64,000 nt of DNA from Stictocephala bisonia (GCA_035578905.1 JAQJVL010000160.1:1-64000), one strand, 5' to 3'; positions 46,180 through 60,166 are shown, counted from the stretch's first letter. Translations and numbers: made by a program. The notes: generated by a model not told the origin, from the letters alone.

Positions 46180-46800
46180 AACTACTCAGGAGGTACGTAA
46201 AGCTTAAAAGATTTGCTGTGGATGCTAACATCACCTCCCCTAGCAATTTATGTCCAACTTAATAGTCATGAGAGATATGGTGGTGGTAGTCATAGCAACT
46301 TCATTCCCTTGGCTTCCTATACTGTACAATATAGCTTCTCCAGAAATAAGACATCAGGAGGCTCTTCTTAAAGAATTCAATAGGATCTCCCACGTTAGAA
46401 TTGTATCTTAAAATCTCGAAACCCACCCTTACGTACTGCTTTCCAGTTGAGTAGATAAAATGTTTCACCCAATAAAAGCTGGGCCGTAGCGTAGAACAGT
46501 TTTGATGGATGAAATAAGTTCTTTATTAATGATCTGTCAATACCTGTAGATAGAATGAACCTCCCTCATAGGAAATGGACTCTGTCGAATCGCTTCTAAA
46601 CTGGCGTAGGCAAATGTAGCCTAACTACTGGAAATACAAATGGCGATTGATAGTAGATCAGTCATGTGATTGCAGGTAGTGTATCCAAACAATGGATAAT
46701 ATAGTTAAGGATAGCTCCCTGCGTTCTTTTACGAAGGAATTAGCTAGCATAGAATCAGTGAGGCAGGTCTTCAGTGGCTTGATATATTAAAATTAGCTTT
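46180..46800 (+). pseudogene. Non-LTR RT C-terminal remnant, copy B
   Basis: Over several frames the plus strand carries PPLRTAFQLSR, INDLSIPVDRMNLPHRKWTL, NRF-TGVGKC and SKQWIISIVKD. This is the C-terminal region after RT in the same type of element as the remnant at 41870-42660, which also ends with a DHIVNDCPL-like block. It is therefore a separate copy, badly decayed. Confidence 0.55.
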
Positions 46801-46903
46801 GTGACAGGAGTTCACTTTATATTTTTGTTAATAAATAACATGACTTTTGGATCTTGTTACAGTTTTTCTTAAAATTAATAAATGTAGCTGACAACAAACC
46901 ATA

Positions 46904-46904
<1 letters not shown>

Positions 46905-46956
<52 letters not shown>
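46905..46956. repeat. (AT)n microsatellite
   Basis: An uninterrupted AT dinucleotide run of about 50 bp. The inverted words TAATGCTCTAC and GTAGAGCATTA lie close by, so the run sits near a short hairpin. Confidence 0.9.
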
Positions 46957-46959
<3 letters not shown>

Positions 46960-49900
46960 GAGCATTACGTAATATCTAAAAGCCCAATATTTTATGTTTG
47001 TATTGACCGTGTTTAGGTATTTAAGTATCTGTACATGAATAATAATTACAATGCTCTACTGTATTGTTTGTAAACCTCTCATTTGTTATATATTAACCGT
47101 ATTAATAAATTTTTGATCAGACAATGTACATTGCATTGTAATGCTTAGTAATTATACACTTATATGACTTAACTTTGGTTAAATTCTTAAATTCACTCAC
47201 CATTCAAACATACACAGGCCAAACGTACACACATTCATTAATATCATTTTTGAATTTTTAACTTCTAATTATCCCAGAAGTATGTCAGAAATTCATCAAC
47301 TGAGCAATATACACCTGACACAAAAGGTGTTTTGTAAAAATTTTAACTGAGTGAAAATTAAAAGTATTTTTGAGCACTTCAGGAAGATCGTTGATTTATT
47401 TTTTTAAGATTCCAATAACAATCAATTTAACAAAATATTAACCTACATTGATGGCTATGAACTACATTTCTAGTATAAAACCACGAGAAACAATCATTAT
47501 TGAGAAACATATAGTTTAAATACGGAAATATGTGTGACCATTGCATAACAAATTATATGAATATAGCCATGGGTAAAATTTATAATAAATCGCAGACTTG
47601 ATGTTAGCTTGTTTTGAGAGACGCCTATCACTCTACGTTGCTGTAATCAAAAGACGATCCTACCTCTTGCAATTATGGCTTTAAATGCCTTGTTACGCAT
47701 TAAATAGTTTATATTTTGAAAAGCTGTATAATACAACTTCAAAAATATAGAGGCAGGCTACGGTCATCAACTCAAGCTCCCTGTAGGCATCTCAAAAAAA
47801 ATACTCTGTAACTTTCCAGTTGCTAGATTTATACAGTTGAGTTTAGGTTTGGACGTTGTTGATTGCTTTGTACTGTCTTAAAAGGAAATCCAAGTGTATA
47901 TTTTTTATTTATACACCATGTTGACTATTTTATTTGGAGTCAATGTAAAATTAAGTTAAAGTTAATTGTGGTAAAAAGTATTCCACTTAAATTTATGAAT
48001 TAGTTAAATTTAAAAACAGTATTTTAACAGTTTTATAATAATTATGTATCTCATTTAAATTTAACATATTTATTATTTGCTCCTTTAAATTAATAGATTT
48101 ACAACGTTATAGTATTCCTTAGTCTTGTAGAATTTTAAGTAATGGACAAAAGGAATTCTGTGGTCTATTACTTAATTAACAATTGATGACAGTCAAAGGC
48201 CGGATAAAACCGGTGCTTGTAAGGTCATCCTGGAGTCTGATATAACTTATACGCATTCCAGACTTTGTTGAATACTGCTTTGTAATGGCATTGATTTACA
48301 TATTGTATCTTTAAACATCAAGCTATGTTGTAAATATTAATTTCTCATCATTTCCATCACTTTAAACAATCTCAGAACCAAACATTTATTATAAATACAA
48401 TTTATTTGTTTATTACTGAACATATAACAAAGCATTCAAGTCATGTAAATCAAGTTTTTCTAACCAACCAATATCTTTATTTTTATATGCCTTTAAGTAT
48501 TAATTTATACATTGCTCAACATTCATAGTTAATTTTAAAGTTAACACAGCATATTCTTTTATCAGTGCAAATTATTAAGTGTTTTTTGAGTTTATAAGAA
48601 AAAATGGGTAATAAAAGTCTTCACATATTGTATTTTGATGGGTCAAACCAAGAGCTAGGATTTTCCTATTTCTTTCCACTTCTTATCTTAAAGATAACAG
48701 TGTAGCAATCATACCACTCTTTTTACTACTCAGAATTTCTTTGTTGACTGCATTCAAGTAAAGTCCCTTGTTTTTGCATGCTTAATTGAGAATCTCAAGT
48801 TAGACGGTCTGTGTAGTACAGAATTAATAATTGGAGAGGCTTGTTTTAAATATAAAAATACATCTGGTTTCCAAAAAGGTTGTCTATCCATTGGGACGCT
48901 GCCAAACATGTGCCCCGACTCTGGATCAAGATCACGAGGTAGACTCAAGGAAGAGAAGGGGAGACGGGGTAATTTTAGAGCACTGGCCTTGACAGAATGA
49001 ATATAGGTGGGATTGTTATGTAAACATTCTCAGTTTATTTTGTTGTATTATGTTTTTTTAGAGTTAATTGTTTTTATAATTTTTAAAAGATCAACAACAT
49101 AAGTTCTTCTGGCTATAAGATAAAATTGTATGTCATAATGAGACAAATTCAAGACAGGTAGTTAGTTATACACTATTAGGATGAAGATAAAGTGATTGGA
49201 ACCCTTGATCATCTTTTCTACCTGTACCAGATTTCCACATTTGAACATGATGTAATCCTAAATCTATTTACATCGGACACACTTCACTTGTTGAATAAAG
49301 TTCACGCACAGGCCTGCAAGCCCATGTGAACTGGTGAGTGAAGTTTAAAAAAAATTGCTACAGCATTTTTAAGACAGGTAGGGAAATATGTATCCATAAT
49401 ATGCTGCAAGCAGGACCTATCTATGTGCATAGGCTGCCAGTCTAAAGGACAAAGGGTAAAAAGACCACTACTGATTCTTACAAGGATTAAACAATATGGT
49501 TTGAAAAAGAAAGCCTGTCATCAATAGCCAAACAAAAGGAGCAAACTGTTGGATAAAGGAATTTGAGTGAGCTCTAAGTTTTCTGCAACCATTAATATTA
49601 TAAGTTTATATTTCATGTATACTAGTTATATTGAATAACCCTAGATCAGTAATAAACATCACTGCTTAGTTTTCATGTCAAATTAACTGCAAAACTGTTG
49701 TTCATTAATAAACTTAATAGTAAAATATTCATAAAAGGTTTTATTTTCACCACAAGAGTTTCTCTACATTTTTGATATTGTACTTCAAATAGATCATAAA
49801 TTAAAATTAATTTAAACTAGAGTATTCGTTTCTAGTTTGTAATGTAATTCAACCAGGAATCCTTACTCAAATTACAGAAATATAATCCTGAGAAGTCACC

Positions 49901-52086
49901 GACACAAACAACCATGTGTTTTTCTGTTAACCTTGGATTGCTCATCTTTTATGTAACAGACTGCTCAGCAAAACATAGTAATTAAAATGTGTCATTGCAT
50001 AAGTTATAGAATGACAGTGACTTTCCTTTACCTTTAAACTACTTTAACACCAAGAATACGTTATACTTATCATAAGTATTTTTCATTTAGAGGACAAATT
50101 GATAAGGCAACCTAACAAGGCTTTTAGAATAGGTGTGTAACTTGGTTAACTAATTTAGTATTAATTGAATGGGGAAGTAACTAAAATCAGCAAGATGCTT
50201 TTAGTTCGCTGTATAAAAAGATTTAGCAAATTGCTATATTAATAATTATTTTGTGTTCTTATTTACAGCTGTGACATATTGTTTGTTTTTTATAACATTT
50301 AAAATAAATGGTTCGAAAGAATTGATACAAACTTTCCCCTTTATACACTAAAAAATCAAAACTTTGAAAATTACCAGTTTGATTCCCAAAAATGTTTTTT
50401 CCGTAACTCAACAACTAGTCACGTTAGAGACGTGAGGATTTTACTAAAATATTTTAAATTGTAATTGACATCTTTCTTGAAAATTTAAATCAAAATGGTT
50501 TGTGCCGTTTTTGAGAAAATTCAATTTTTGTATAATTTTTGCCCACAAAAATAAAAAAACTAAAATTTCTAAAAAGGGTCTGGAGATATTGGCTAATTAC
50601 ACTTGCATATCAAATGTTATGAAAATTGATCCATCCATTTGGTCTCCAGCGAACTGCACATACACACAGACAGGCATACGTACAGTCACAAACATTTGTT
50701 TGAAAAACCCACTTTCTTGTGTTCTGGGGACCTTAAAATGGATTTTTAGACCAACTTGTAAATGAACTTGTTTTGGACGATCACAATACTTTCTCTATGC
50801 TAGCGCATATGGGAGAAAGTAAAAGTTATAGGAGGTCTTATTTTTTTCAAGGGCTAAGAAGTCGTCTGTAACACATAACCTTAAAGAAGTCCTAAAGATA
50901 TTGTAATTTTTTAGTGAAAATAAAAATGTTATCAAAGCTATAAATTAAGTCATCTATCCTCCGCATGCATACACTATTATGTTATAAACTTATGGTTGAT
51001 ATAATGATAAATTGTTCTGAGTATAACTTAAAAGTATTTTTAAGACATATTTTCTTCATCATCCCCATTAAATCAGACGTACAGGTGTGTTAATATGTTT
51101 TTAGTGAAGTAAATAATTTTAGCATCTGACAACAAACATGAAATAAAATGTAGTTCAATGTCTTCATAGAAACAATAAAGTGATATATGTATAGTAGTAT
51201 ACTAATAAAACACCTAAGAGCAACATCAGGTGGATCACAGCAATCATGAAGGATATGACAGCGCTATAGATTACGGTTGAGGAGAAGAAAGGAAACGAGT
51301 TCAAAATCCTTCATGGTACACACACTATCAGTAAAAATTAATAAGCAGAGATTAGAGTGGGTGAAAAGCACAATCCAAACAGATCAAGAAGTGTTTTTAA
51401 GTCAAAAAAAACCTAACCCATAATGCATAATAATGACTAGAGTGGTTCAGTGGTAGGCATAAAGTAATAATAATATTATAATAGATGGTAGCTCGATCCG
51501 AAACCTTCATTAAGGGTTGCAGTTGATAGAAGAAATTAAAATTGTTAACATTCAACTGTTCAGAGATTCTAGGGTCCAGTAATGCAGAGTTAAAACTGTT
51601 GTTCAGTTTTTCTTTCCAATTAGTTTACTGTTACAATTAATGTATTGGACATTTCCGAACTCCTAATATGTTTTTGGAATAATCGTTAGTTTATTATTCA
51701 CAATGGTGAGGAACATTATTTTTCATTTATACTTCCACAAAATAAGTTATATGTAATATGAAGGATTTCAGAGTTAACCAGAAGACAAATTTTAATATTT
51801 TAAACCTTCTGTAGAAAAAGAAAACTTAACTTTATATAATTTTCTTTACTACTTAATTTTTCCCCAGAATTGAAATATTTGAGGGATTAGGTTGCTGGAC
51901 CAAAAATACATTTTGCATGTCTGCATATAACGAGATATTTAAATCTCTTTCACTCTTGTGTTAGTTTTAATCCTGCATTTAAAGTTCAAGACATGTGTTT
52001 TATTTGCTTGTTTGGGCTTAAGTTATGAAAAATTGTACAGTTAACCATGAGTAAATGAGATTTGTTTCTCATTTTTATTAACTTAA
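46957..52086. other. Five-kilobase gene-free stretch
   Basis: I recognise no exon, transposase or RT in this interval. All open frames are short and lack domains. At about 50341-50830 there is a block with CACACAGACAGGCATACG, CTTTCTCTATGC and a GGGAGAAAGTAAAA end. It looks like the 3' end of a dispersed retroelement, but I have no second copy in the window to prove it. Confidence 0.35.
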
Positions 52087-52490
52087 CCCTTTCAGTCACA
52101 GACTTTTTTGGAAAATTTCCTTATTTTGCTTGGCGTGTTTTTCACTAGGTGTACCTTATGTTCCTGGGCAATTTTAAGTGGTTTGCTGACTCTTTTTGAA
52201 TCACAGTAAATTTATTTATTAAGTTTTTATTATTTTGAAAAAGTATGTATAACAGCATGAAATAATATTAATGTTATAATATCATGACTAAAACTTTATA
52301 AAAAAATAAAACTTCTTACAAAAAATTCATTTTTAGTCCAAAATGAATATCTATATAACCATGATAAAAAATCTGTTAAATTTAGATATGTACTGTACTG
52401 GTAAGAAGAATTATTAAATAGTACAAACAGAAATGTTCAGGTCCATAGCTTCAAAAATAAATAATTATTAAATTATTTAATTTTGTATAT

Positions 52491-53723
52491 TGTAACATTG
52501 TTACTTCTTATTTATTATATTAATTTAATCTATTGATTAAATTAATCAATGCTGTTTATTAAATCAGAATCATTTAATTTATTTCTTTTTTGTCCCAAGT
52601 TATTGGGTGAAAATTTGTAACTTGCTACCTTTAGGAGGTTGTTACATTACTTTGATTATTCTGTTATTTTTTATTAAAATAATAAAAGTTAATTTAATTT
52701 AATTTTAATTTAGAGCATGATTTTTTATTACTTCTCAGGGTCGTTAAGGTAAATCGGTGGAAATATATAGTACAATAACTTCAAAGTTATTTTATACAAA
52801 CATTCCTTTATTCACATTGTTATAAACATGAAGCTACTTTTGTTCACAAATAATTGTGATTATAATAAGAAATGTTATAATGATTTCAACTTGTTTTATA
52901 AGACAAAATATTGAATAATATTTTCTAACTAAGACTTATCTGGACACAATGAAGTTCTTGTAGCACACGATACAAACAAATTTATTTTTGAATTCATTCA
53001 TATGAAATATGAAAATCTTTTAATATTTAATTCACTACTTATTTTTAAACTGATTTATTTAATGTAACTAAATCATTATGAAAAATTTTAGTAACACGTT
53101 GAAGTCCAGTGGACCTGTCCAACGTTACTTAAATGACTGTGTGTGTGGGACTGATCGAGACCCTTGGCGTTGGTCTCTCAACCGTTGGACTCTAATCCCC
53201 CCACTTTTACTTTTTCTTCCGGTGTCAATTTCCTTTGGGTACAAGACTGTAGCCCTTCCGGTTGTACCACGAGGTAGCAGTTTTGACAGCTGCTGCGATC
53301 TACGGGCATATTTGGAACCACATGTCCCGTTCTGATTGGTTCCTTTAAAAGATTGACTCTTGCGTCGTTCCACTGCGCCAGATCCGGGGTGGAGCCTATG
53401 GAACGTTCTAACCGACCTGCTGAGTCTTGTCCCACGCTAATTTCGTCTTATCTTTGTTGACTGTTATGTCTCAGACATTCCCACATGTTTTGATAATTCT
53501 TGGAACAGGCCCACCCATCCTGTTTCAAACAAAGGGTTTTGTTTGAGAAGACATATTTCTGTCTCCCCGTCTATCCAACTGGTGTTTTTCTCACGACAAT
53601 TCTCTAACATAATTTGAACCTTCTTTATTTATTTCAATTGAATATATTCCTTTCCTTTTACGTAATAATTTATTATTTATTTAAATTAATTAATTCATCT
53701 ATCAATTTGGTGGACCTGTTACA
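52491..53723 (-). repeat. 3' LTR (1233 bp)
   Basis: Same length as 60343-61575 with one mismatch found by eye (A at 52763, C at 60615). It contains a near-end hairpin, ATTAATTTAATC-TATT-inverse at about 52519, and a GC-richer block at 53100-53570. Small frames inside (53078-53335 and two on the other strand) recur in the other LTR only because the LTRs are duplicates. Confidence 0.96.
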
Positions 53724-53740
53724 GTACCCCCCGATTTTTT
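53724..53740 (-). promoter_or_regulatory. Polypurine tract of the LTR element
   Basis: On the minus strand AAAAAATCGGGGGGTAC immediately precedes the LTR start TGTAACAGG. A G6 run directly upstream of the 3' LTR is the expected primer for plus-strand DNA synthesis. It also sets the element's orientation. Confidence 0.85.
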
Positions 53741-56700
53741 GCGATGTGTGAGTAACACGAGTCAAAAAATCTTGATTTTAAACACGATTCGCCAAATTGT
53801 CGATTGTTCCTCAGATAAGTTTTAGTTTTACATTGTTTACTATATCTAGAATGAAATGAAACTATCAACTAACATACAACTCAATATCAAATTACATATT
53901 AAATTTCATGTAAAAAGTAAAGTCTAAAATGAACAATCTTATCACAACAAAATTATTTAAATCATCTATGCAAATCAATGAATTACAATTTAACAAGTTA
54001 CAAAGTTATCAATTATAAGTTAATCATTTACAAATTCAACATTCAATAGGTCATTACCTCCTGCACAGTTATCAATCAAAGATCAATTATTCAAAAATTA
54101 GTCATCAGACAACAATTCAATAAATCAAAATTGTTAATTAATAATTCAACAATTTATGAATTAAAATTGTAACAGTTTTTCATCATATATAATTGTTAAC
54201 AAAAATTTTAGAATATATTTAATCATTACAAGTTGTCAATTAAAAATTCATCAGTCATGAATTAAAAATTGTCAAACAAAAACTATACATTACACCTTGA
54301 AATTCCTACCTTAAATATCAATACATCCTTAAATTAAATACAAGTATTTGTTAAAATTAATAACTCACTAAATTATAATTCCCTCTTAAATACTAAAGAT
54401 CATATTCATTGACAGATTATTCAATTTCGTCAATAAAAAATTCAACAATCATAAATCAATAATGAATTATTCATTTATTCATATACAATGATGAATTAAC
54501 AGCAATAATACAGATTAAAATTTTATAAATCAAAATTCAATACTTCTTAAGGTTAACATCATGAGTCATATGATCATTTGTCAAACATGATTTATCATTA
54601 AATCACACATACGTTGTCAATTAAAAAACAAAGTTCAATGTATTATCAAAATTATACAAGCTTTCAGTTACAATCAATGATTTGTAATATGAAACTATCA
54701 ATTACAATACATAGGTTATGTGTCAATATCAATAAAATACAAATCAACAATCATTAATTCACTATTCAATAATTGATTAATCCTTAACTTGTTTACAATT
54801 ATTATCTTTCCAACATCATTATCAAAATCATCTGACTACTAATTACAAACACCTATCATATAATTCATCATTTCTTAGAGGAATTATCATTCATTGAATC
54901 AACAATTCATCAATCATTTATTTTGTCAATACCCTACTAAATCTTTCAAATACATCATTATTTGAACAATCATCAACTTTTTACACGATTCATCAAACAT
55001 TAACCTGTCTTTAAATTCTAAATATCCATATTCGACCCTTAGTCTTTCTTTAAGTACAAGTATCCGTATTCAAACCTTAATCCATCTTTAAATACAATTA
55101 TCCATATTCGACCCTTAATCCTTCTTTAAGTACAAATATCCATATTCAAACCTTAATCCGTCTTTGAATACAATTATCCATATTCAACCCTTAATCCTTC
55201 TTTAAGTACAATTTTCCATATTCAAACCTTTAATCCTTCTTTAAGTATAAATATCCATATTCGACCCTTAATCCTTCTTTAGCTTTTCAAAAATCCATTA
55301 TCAATCCTTTTCGTTCTCACAACAATCATTATACATTAAACAAGTCTTTACATTATCAAGTCAGCTATCAATCACAAACAATTTTCAAGTACATTCATAA
55401 TTATTAACTAGTTATTAAATTACTTAATACATTCTTAAATTAATATGTCACTATATTTTAACACAATAAGTCATCAGATTATAGTTATTGTTTATTTGGA
55501 ATGAAATTCATCAGTCCTAAATCAAAGTTATCAAACAAGACCATATATTGTATATCAGAAATACATGGTACACATATCATCAAATTATATACAAGCATTG
55601 ATTAACTTCAATGATTTATCAAATCCTATGTTAATACAAGAACAATTTGTATTATACATTTTTAATGAACAACAGATACATTACATAATTCTTTGTCATT
55701 GATGCAAGTTTTTCTGATTATCAGTCATTTTGTAATTAATTAAAAAAAATATATTTCAATCATTTCAAAAAAATTTCAATTATTATTTGTATATTATATA
55801 TTATTCAAGAATATAATAAATTTGTCAATCAATACAATTGTTATTTTTTCATTATCAATATTTCATTATTTGCATTAGTCATATTTATATTTTATTACTC
55901 ATAAATTACAATTAGTTTGCTATTTCTAATTATTTTTTAAAATATATGAACATGATATTTTGTTTACATATTTTTCAATAATTTATTTTGAAAAAGTTTC
56001 ACGATATTGAAACATTATTTAATATTTTCAAATAGATTGTCTTGTCTTTTGGCTTTACAGTGAGCCATTACTAGTAGCATATAAAACTGTCACTTCATCA
56101 TGAGAAGTCACTCATTGGTTGAAAACTGGAGACGGTCCACATGAAAAGTTTTTTACTGGTTCGCACTCATGTTCATTTTAAGTTTCAAATATTGGAACAC
56201 CATAATTAAGTTCTGCGAATATCTGATTCACAAGTCTATGGGTCTCGAGAGACTATGAATAACGAAACAAAGATTGTTTTATGTAACCAATTGGTTGATG
56301 CACAAGTTGTTGTTCTCGAGCATGGGCTGTTGTCCTGGGGTGTGGGAGGTTTGGAAGTGTCGCGTCAATGAGATGAGTCATCACCACCTGCTGCTCTCCT
56401 GGGCTGCCACCGCATCATGGGTTTGCATGGCGCGTTGATGTCCTGTCCGGACCCCCCGTCTGTGGCACTGCACCGTTCACCATGTCACTTGTGTCCATTC
56501 GTGTCCGTCTTTCACAATGTTCCTAATGTCCAAAACAGTCTCAACTAGTTTCACTGAAAGTTTGTTTCAGTACAAAGTCTTTTTATTCACATGACTACTT
56601 TGATTACCTTTTCCATTAAATAATACATATAACATAATTCAATCACAGGCTGTTAATTATAGAAATAGCCTGTTTTTAATTGCATCTGTAATTAATTGAA

Positions 56701-58720
56701 GTAAACATTTGTTTATAAAACATTTAAACAAACTCATATTTAATCATCTTTCATATTGTCTATTATTACTTGTGTATACACACATATTATTTGTGTACAA
56801 AACTTTAATTATTCATACATCTACTAATGTTGCTTTGACATATTTCAAGCTGACATATGCAAAGTTAGTTGTCATTATTAAATTTGAAAATTTTCAAATA
56901 ACTCATTATTGGTTGTTCATTATTGATATAAAATTAATTACTCATATTTTCAATTATATTTTACTCATTTCACTTTATAATTTCTATCACTTATTATTTG
57001 CATCAATGACAAAATAAAATTTTACACTAAATTATCATCAGACATTGCAATTATTTTTATCATCAAATTTTACAATCACATATCTCTCATATCAATTTCA
57101 TATTATTTATCAAAGTACTAATCTATGGGTGTCTGCAGCATGACTTAGTAATGGTGTTTGCCATACTACAGATCACTTCAGACTTTTGTCTTTAGACTCT
57201 CTTATCAAGGCTGACTAACACCTGAAACTGATATACTGTGCCATTATGTGGTTAACAGAGTACTTGGCGTTGAATAATTTAGGATTTGGAAAATGACTAG
57301 TTGTAATTATGGTTGAATCGTACTGCTATTAACCACTGGCTGTTCTCCCTTCATGAAATTCATTAAAATGATTATAAATCATATAATTTTCACAAAATAC
57401 ATACAATGTATATCTTTGCTACATAAATTGTAATAATCAGCTGTCATCCTACTCTCTTCTACCTCATCTTAGTTTAAATCAATCATCACATTCAATATCA
57501 GAATTACATTCATCTGATTATTTTCAATATAGACACAAACAAGTTATTATAATAAAATACTTCTCAAAGATCTTCTTCAATCATATTAGTCAAACACATC
57601 CTTGAATCATTATTGTTATATTCATTAAGTCATATCAATATAAGTGCAAACAAATTACAATAACACAGTATTGTAAAGAAATTCTCCTTTCATTGTTTTA
57701 ACAGAGTATACACAATGTGTGTATTTGGATTATATTCAATATCAACATACAAGAGTTACAAAAGCAAAGTATTAGGAGGTGTCTCACCTATTTCATTTTA
57801 GGTGAACTTAATCATCATATCATTAACTGAGTTATTTTTATGTGAACATACATGGGTTATAACAACAATATATTTTAATAAATCTCCATACATTTTATCT
57901 CATCAACAGTATTGTGCTCACAATATGGGCATAAACAAGTCATAACAACACCCTGTTACAATAAAACCTTTTCATACATCTTCTAGTTTTACTTATTTAT
58001 CATGTTATTATTTTAAAATATTCAATATAAACATTCATGGGTTATGAAACAAGCTACCATAAAACATCTCCTCAAACTATCTCATTCTCACATAAAAATC
58101 ATTTTGTTATTAATGTTGTATTCATTTATTACACATTATTATTATCAGCGTTACATTCAAATCATTTTTATATTTCTTGCTCAATAACAACTCTACGGTT
58201 ATTATTATTTTTCACAAATTTTTGATTAGGCCTACCATATATTTACTATTATGACATTTGTAGATATTTTTCTTTTAACAGTCATTCTTACCATTAAAGA
58301 TATTTATTTATCATCTTAGTTTAACATGAATGTCATATTATTTCAATGTTATATTTAAATCTCCTATTCAATCACAAATTCACCTTACTGGCAATATTAT
58401 AATTCTTCAACTAGGCCTATTATTTGTTTATTATTAAATGATATCTTTAAGTATTCTTTCATTTAAATAATTACCCTTCAGTTTATTTTTGTTTTACACA
58501 ACTCTCACATTATTATTAATGTTATATTCTTTAAACTAGCACGTATTTATTATTGTGACATCTTTTAAGTAATTTCTCATTTAATAATCATCTCTACACT
58601 TTCTTTATTTATTTTTATATGACCCCCCTATCATTATTAAAGTTACCTTGCTTCAATCACTATTTATTTATTATTTCAACATTTTTTAGACATATTTTAT
58701 TAAACAGTTAAGTTTATAGT
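53741..58720 (-). other. Non-coding interior of the LTR element
   Basis: About 5 kb without a long frame on either strand. Most of it is AT-rich, and the plus strand has strikingly few G, so the element's sense strand is C-poor. A GC-richer island lies at about 56040-56530. It occupies the place where pol would be, yet I see no trace of RT or integrase motifs. It may act as packaging or spacer sequence. Confidence 0.75.
55010..55276. repeat. 38-bp tandem repeat, about seven units
   Basis: The unit resembles TCTTTAAGTACAAATATCC followed by ATATTCGACCCTTAATCC. Alternate units share CGACCC or CAAACC, hinting at a higher-order two-unit pattern. It lies in the non-coding interior of the LTR element. 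Confidence 0.85.
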
Positions 58721-60166
58721 TTAGTTTTCTGAGCAAATGTAGTTATCCGAGAGCACTGGTTTAATTTTTTTCTTTTTATATTTAAAGTTTGAGAAACATG
58801 AAATATTATAATACCTCATCACATAGTTTACAATGTCCTCCATGTCTACATCAAAGTTTTCACCCCCCATCATATTATTTTCATCTTCCTTTTGTTTGTT
58901 TAGGCCCCAATATTTATTTATGACTTCCATTTCAAACTTAAAGAACTCATTCAATTCTTCTAGCCTATTTCTGATTATTTTTAGTTTTTCACTTTCTTTA
59001 CATATGAAGTCATCTACTACACTTTCAAAGTTAAAGTTACCAAGTGCTAGGTTTTTTTTTATTTGTTCTACTTTGTTATCTAACACTGTGTTTAGATACC
59101 CTATCTGGTTTTCTATTTCATCATTTATTCTAGGCCTACTGATTTGTTTATTTAGTTCATAGCCTATCTCACTTGGTGTTGCATTTGCTTTTAAGTGTTC
59201 ATCTAGTTCATACTTAACAAAGTCTACATTTACTTTTTTAGTTTTATTGACAAAGTTGTCTTTAACCTGACTTGTCCTATCATCTACATCTTTTGTTTGC
59301 TCGTTAGCTTTCATTTTAAGTTCATTGTTTAGTTTCATGACACCATTATTTACTTCTTTTATCTCAACATTTTTTCCATCTAACCTTACATTTATTTCAT
59401 CAAGTTTATTGTTTATTTCATCAGTTATTTTTAGTAGCAAATCTACTCTCATGTTATCGTCATCATTTAAGTTCATCTTATTATTATTCATTACTTTCAT
59501 CTTACTACTCGATCCCCCTAGCTTAACATTAATCTGCTCCAGCTTGGTATTTATGTCATTGTTAACTCCTAACAGCACATTTATTTTGTCTGATACTAGT
59601 CTGTCTTCAACTCTGTTTACTTTGATAGGTTCTTTACTAACTTCATTTATTTTTATGGTCTGTTCTTTGTTTTTGTTATTTACTTCTTCCCTGATATTGC
59701 TTTCTTTTACTTTAATTTCTTCATTAAAGTCTATTTTTATTTGTTCTACCTGTCTGTCTAGTTTATCTTCGAGTTGATTTATCCTATCATTTACATCTTT
59801 CCTAAGCTCATCTAGTTTCACATTATTTTCCCTATTCATCTCTACCATATCAATATTAATTTGATTAAGTTTAGTTTCTGTTAGATCTAACTTCTTATTA
59901 TTTTCCTCAAGCTTGATTTCAAGTTTGTCTTGTTTATTGTTTATTTCATTAAGTTTAGTTTCTAAGTTGTCGTGCTTAGTATTATTTTCTTCATTCATTT
60001 TTACTAGCATGTTCATTATACTGGACAGTGTGTCTTCCCTATTTAATTCTGGCCTATCTTCATCAGTTTTGTTTTTGTTTAGATTAACTTCCCTAATGAC
60101 GCTCAGAGATACATCAGAATCATCTGAGTCATTTTCAGTACTTTGTATTATGTTTACTTCTGACAT
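58721..60166 (-). CDS. Coiled-coil gag-like protein of the LTR element, 481 aa
   Basis: ATG at 60166, about 155 bp after the primer site on the sense strand. Residues 1-40 are acidic and serine-rich. From about 45 to 330 the chain is dominated by heptad-like K/E/N/L repeats, such as KLNEINNKQDKLEIKLEENN, giving a long predicted coiled coil. The C-terminal ~150 residues are more varied (ESVVDDFICKESEKL, FEMEVINKYWGLN, VMRYYNISCFSNF) and end in a basic KYKKKKIK. There is no CCHC knuckle and no protease. The position suggests Gag or its N-terminal arm, but homology to a capsid is not visible. The frame is fully open, so it is or was recently under selection, or the copy is very young. Confidence 0.85.
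   Translation of the reverse strand: MSEVNIIQSTENDSDDSDVSLSVIREVNLNKNKTDEDRPELNREDTLSSIMNMLVKMNEENNTKHDNLETKLNEINNKQDKLEIKLEENNKKLDLTETKLNQINIDMVEMNRENNVKLDELRKDVNDRINQLEDKLDRQVEQIKIDFNEEIKVKESNIREEVNNKNKEQTIKINEVSKEPIKVNRVEDRLVSDKINVLLGVNNDINTKLEQINVKLGGSSSKMKVMNNNKMNLNDDDNMRVDLLLKITDEINNKLDEINVRLDGKNVEIKEVNNGVMKLNNELKMKANEQTKDVDDRTSQVKDNFVNKTKKVNVDFVKYELDEHLKANATPSEIGYELNKQISRPRINDEIENQIGYLNTVLDNKVEQIKKNLALGNFNFESVVDDFICKESEKLKIIRNRLEELNEFFKFEMEVINKYWGLNKQKEDENNMMGGENFDVDMEDIVNYVMRYYNISCFSNFKYKKKKIKPVLSDNYICSEN

Noticed and set aside
50502..50765. 87-codon frame in the 46.9-52.1 kb gene-free region
   Set aside because: It overlaps a block that looks like a retroelement 3' end with simple CACACAGACAGG repeats; no domain is present.
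58721..60166. Considering the 481-aa protein as tropomyosin-, chemoreceptor- or kinesin-like
   Set aside because: Low-complexity coiled coils match such proteins by composition only; the location after the primer site explains it better as a Gag-like protein.
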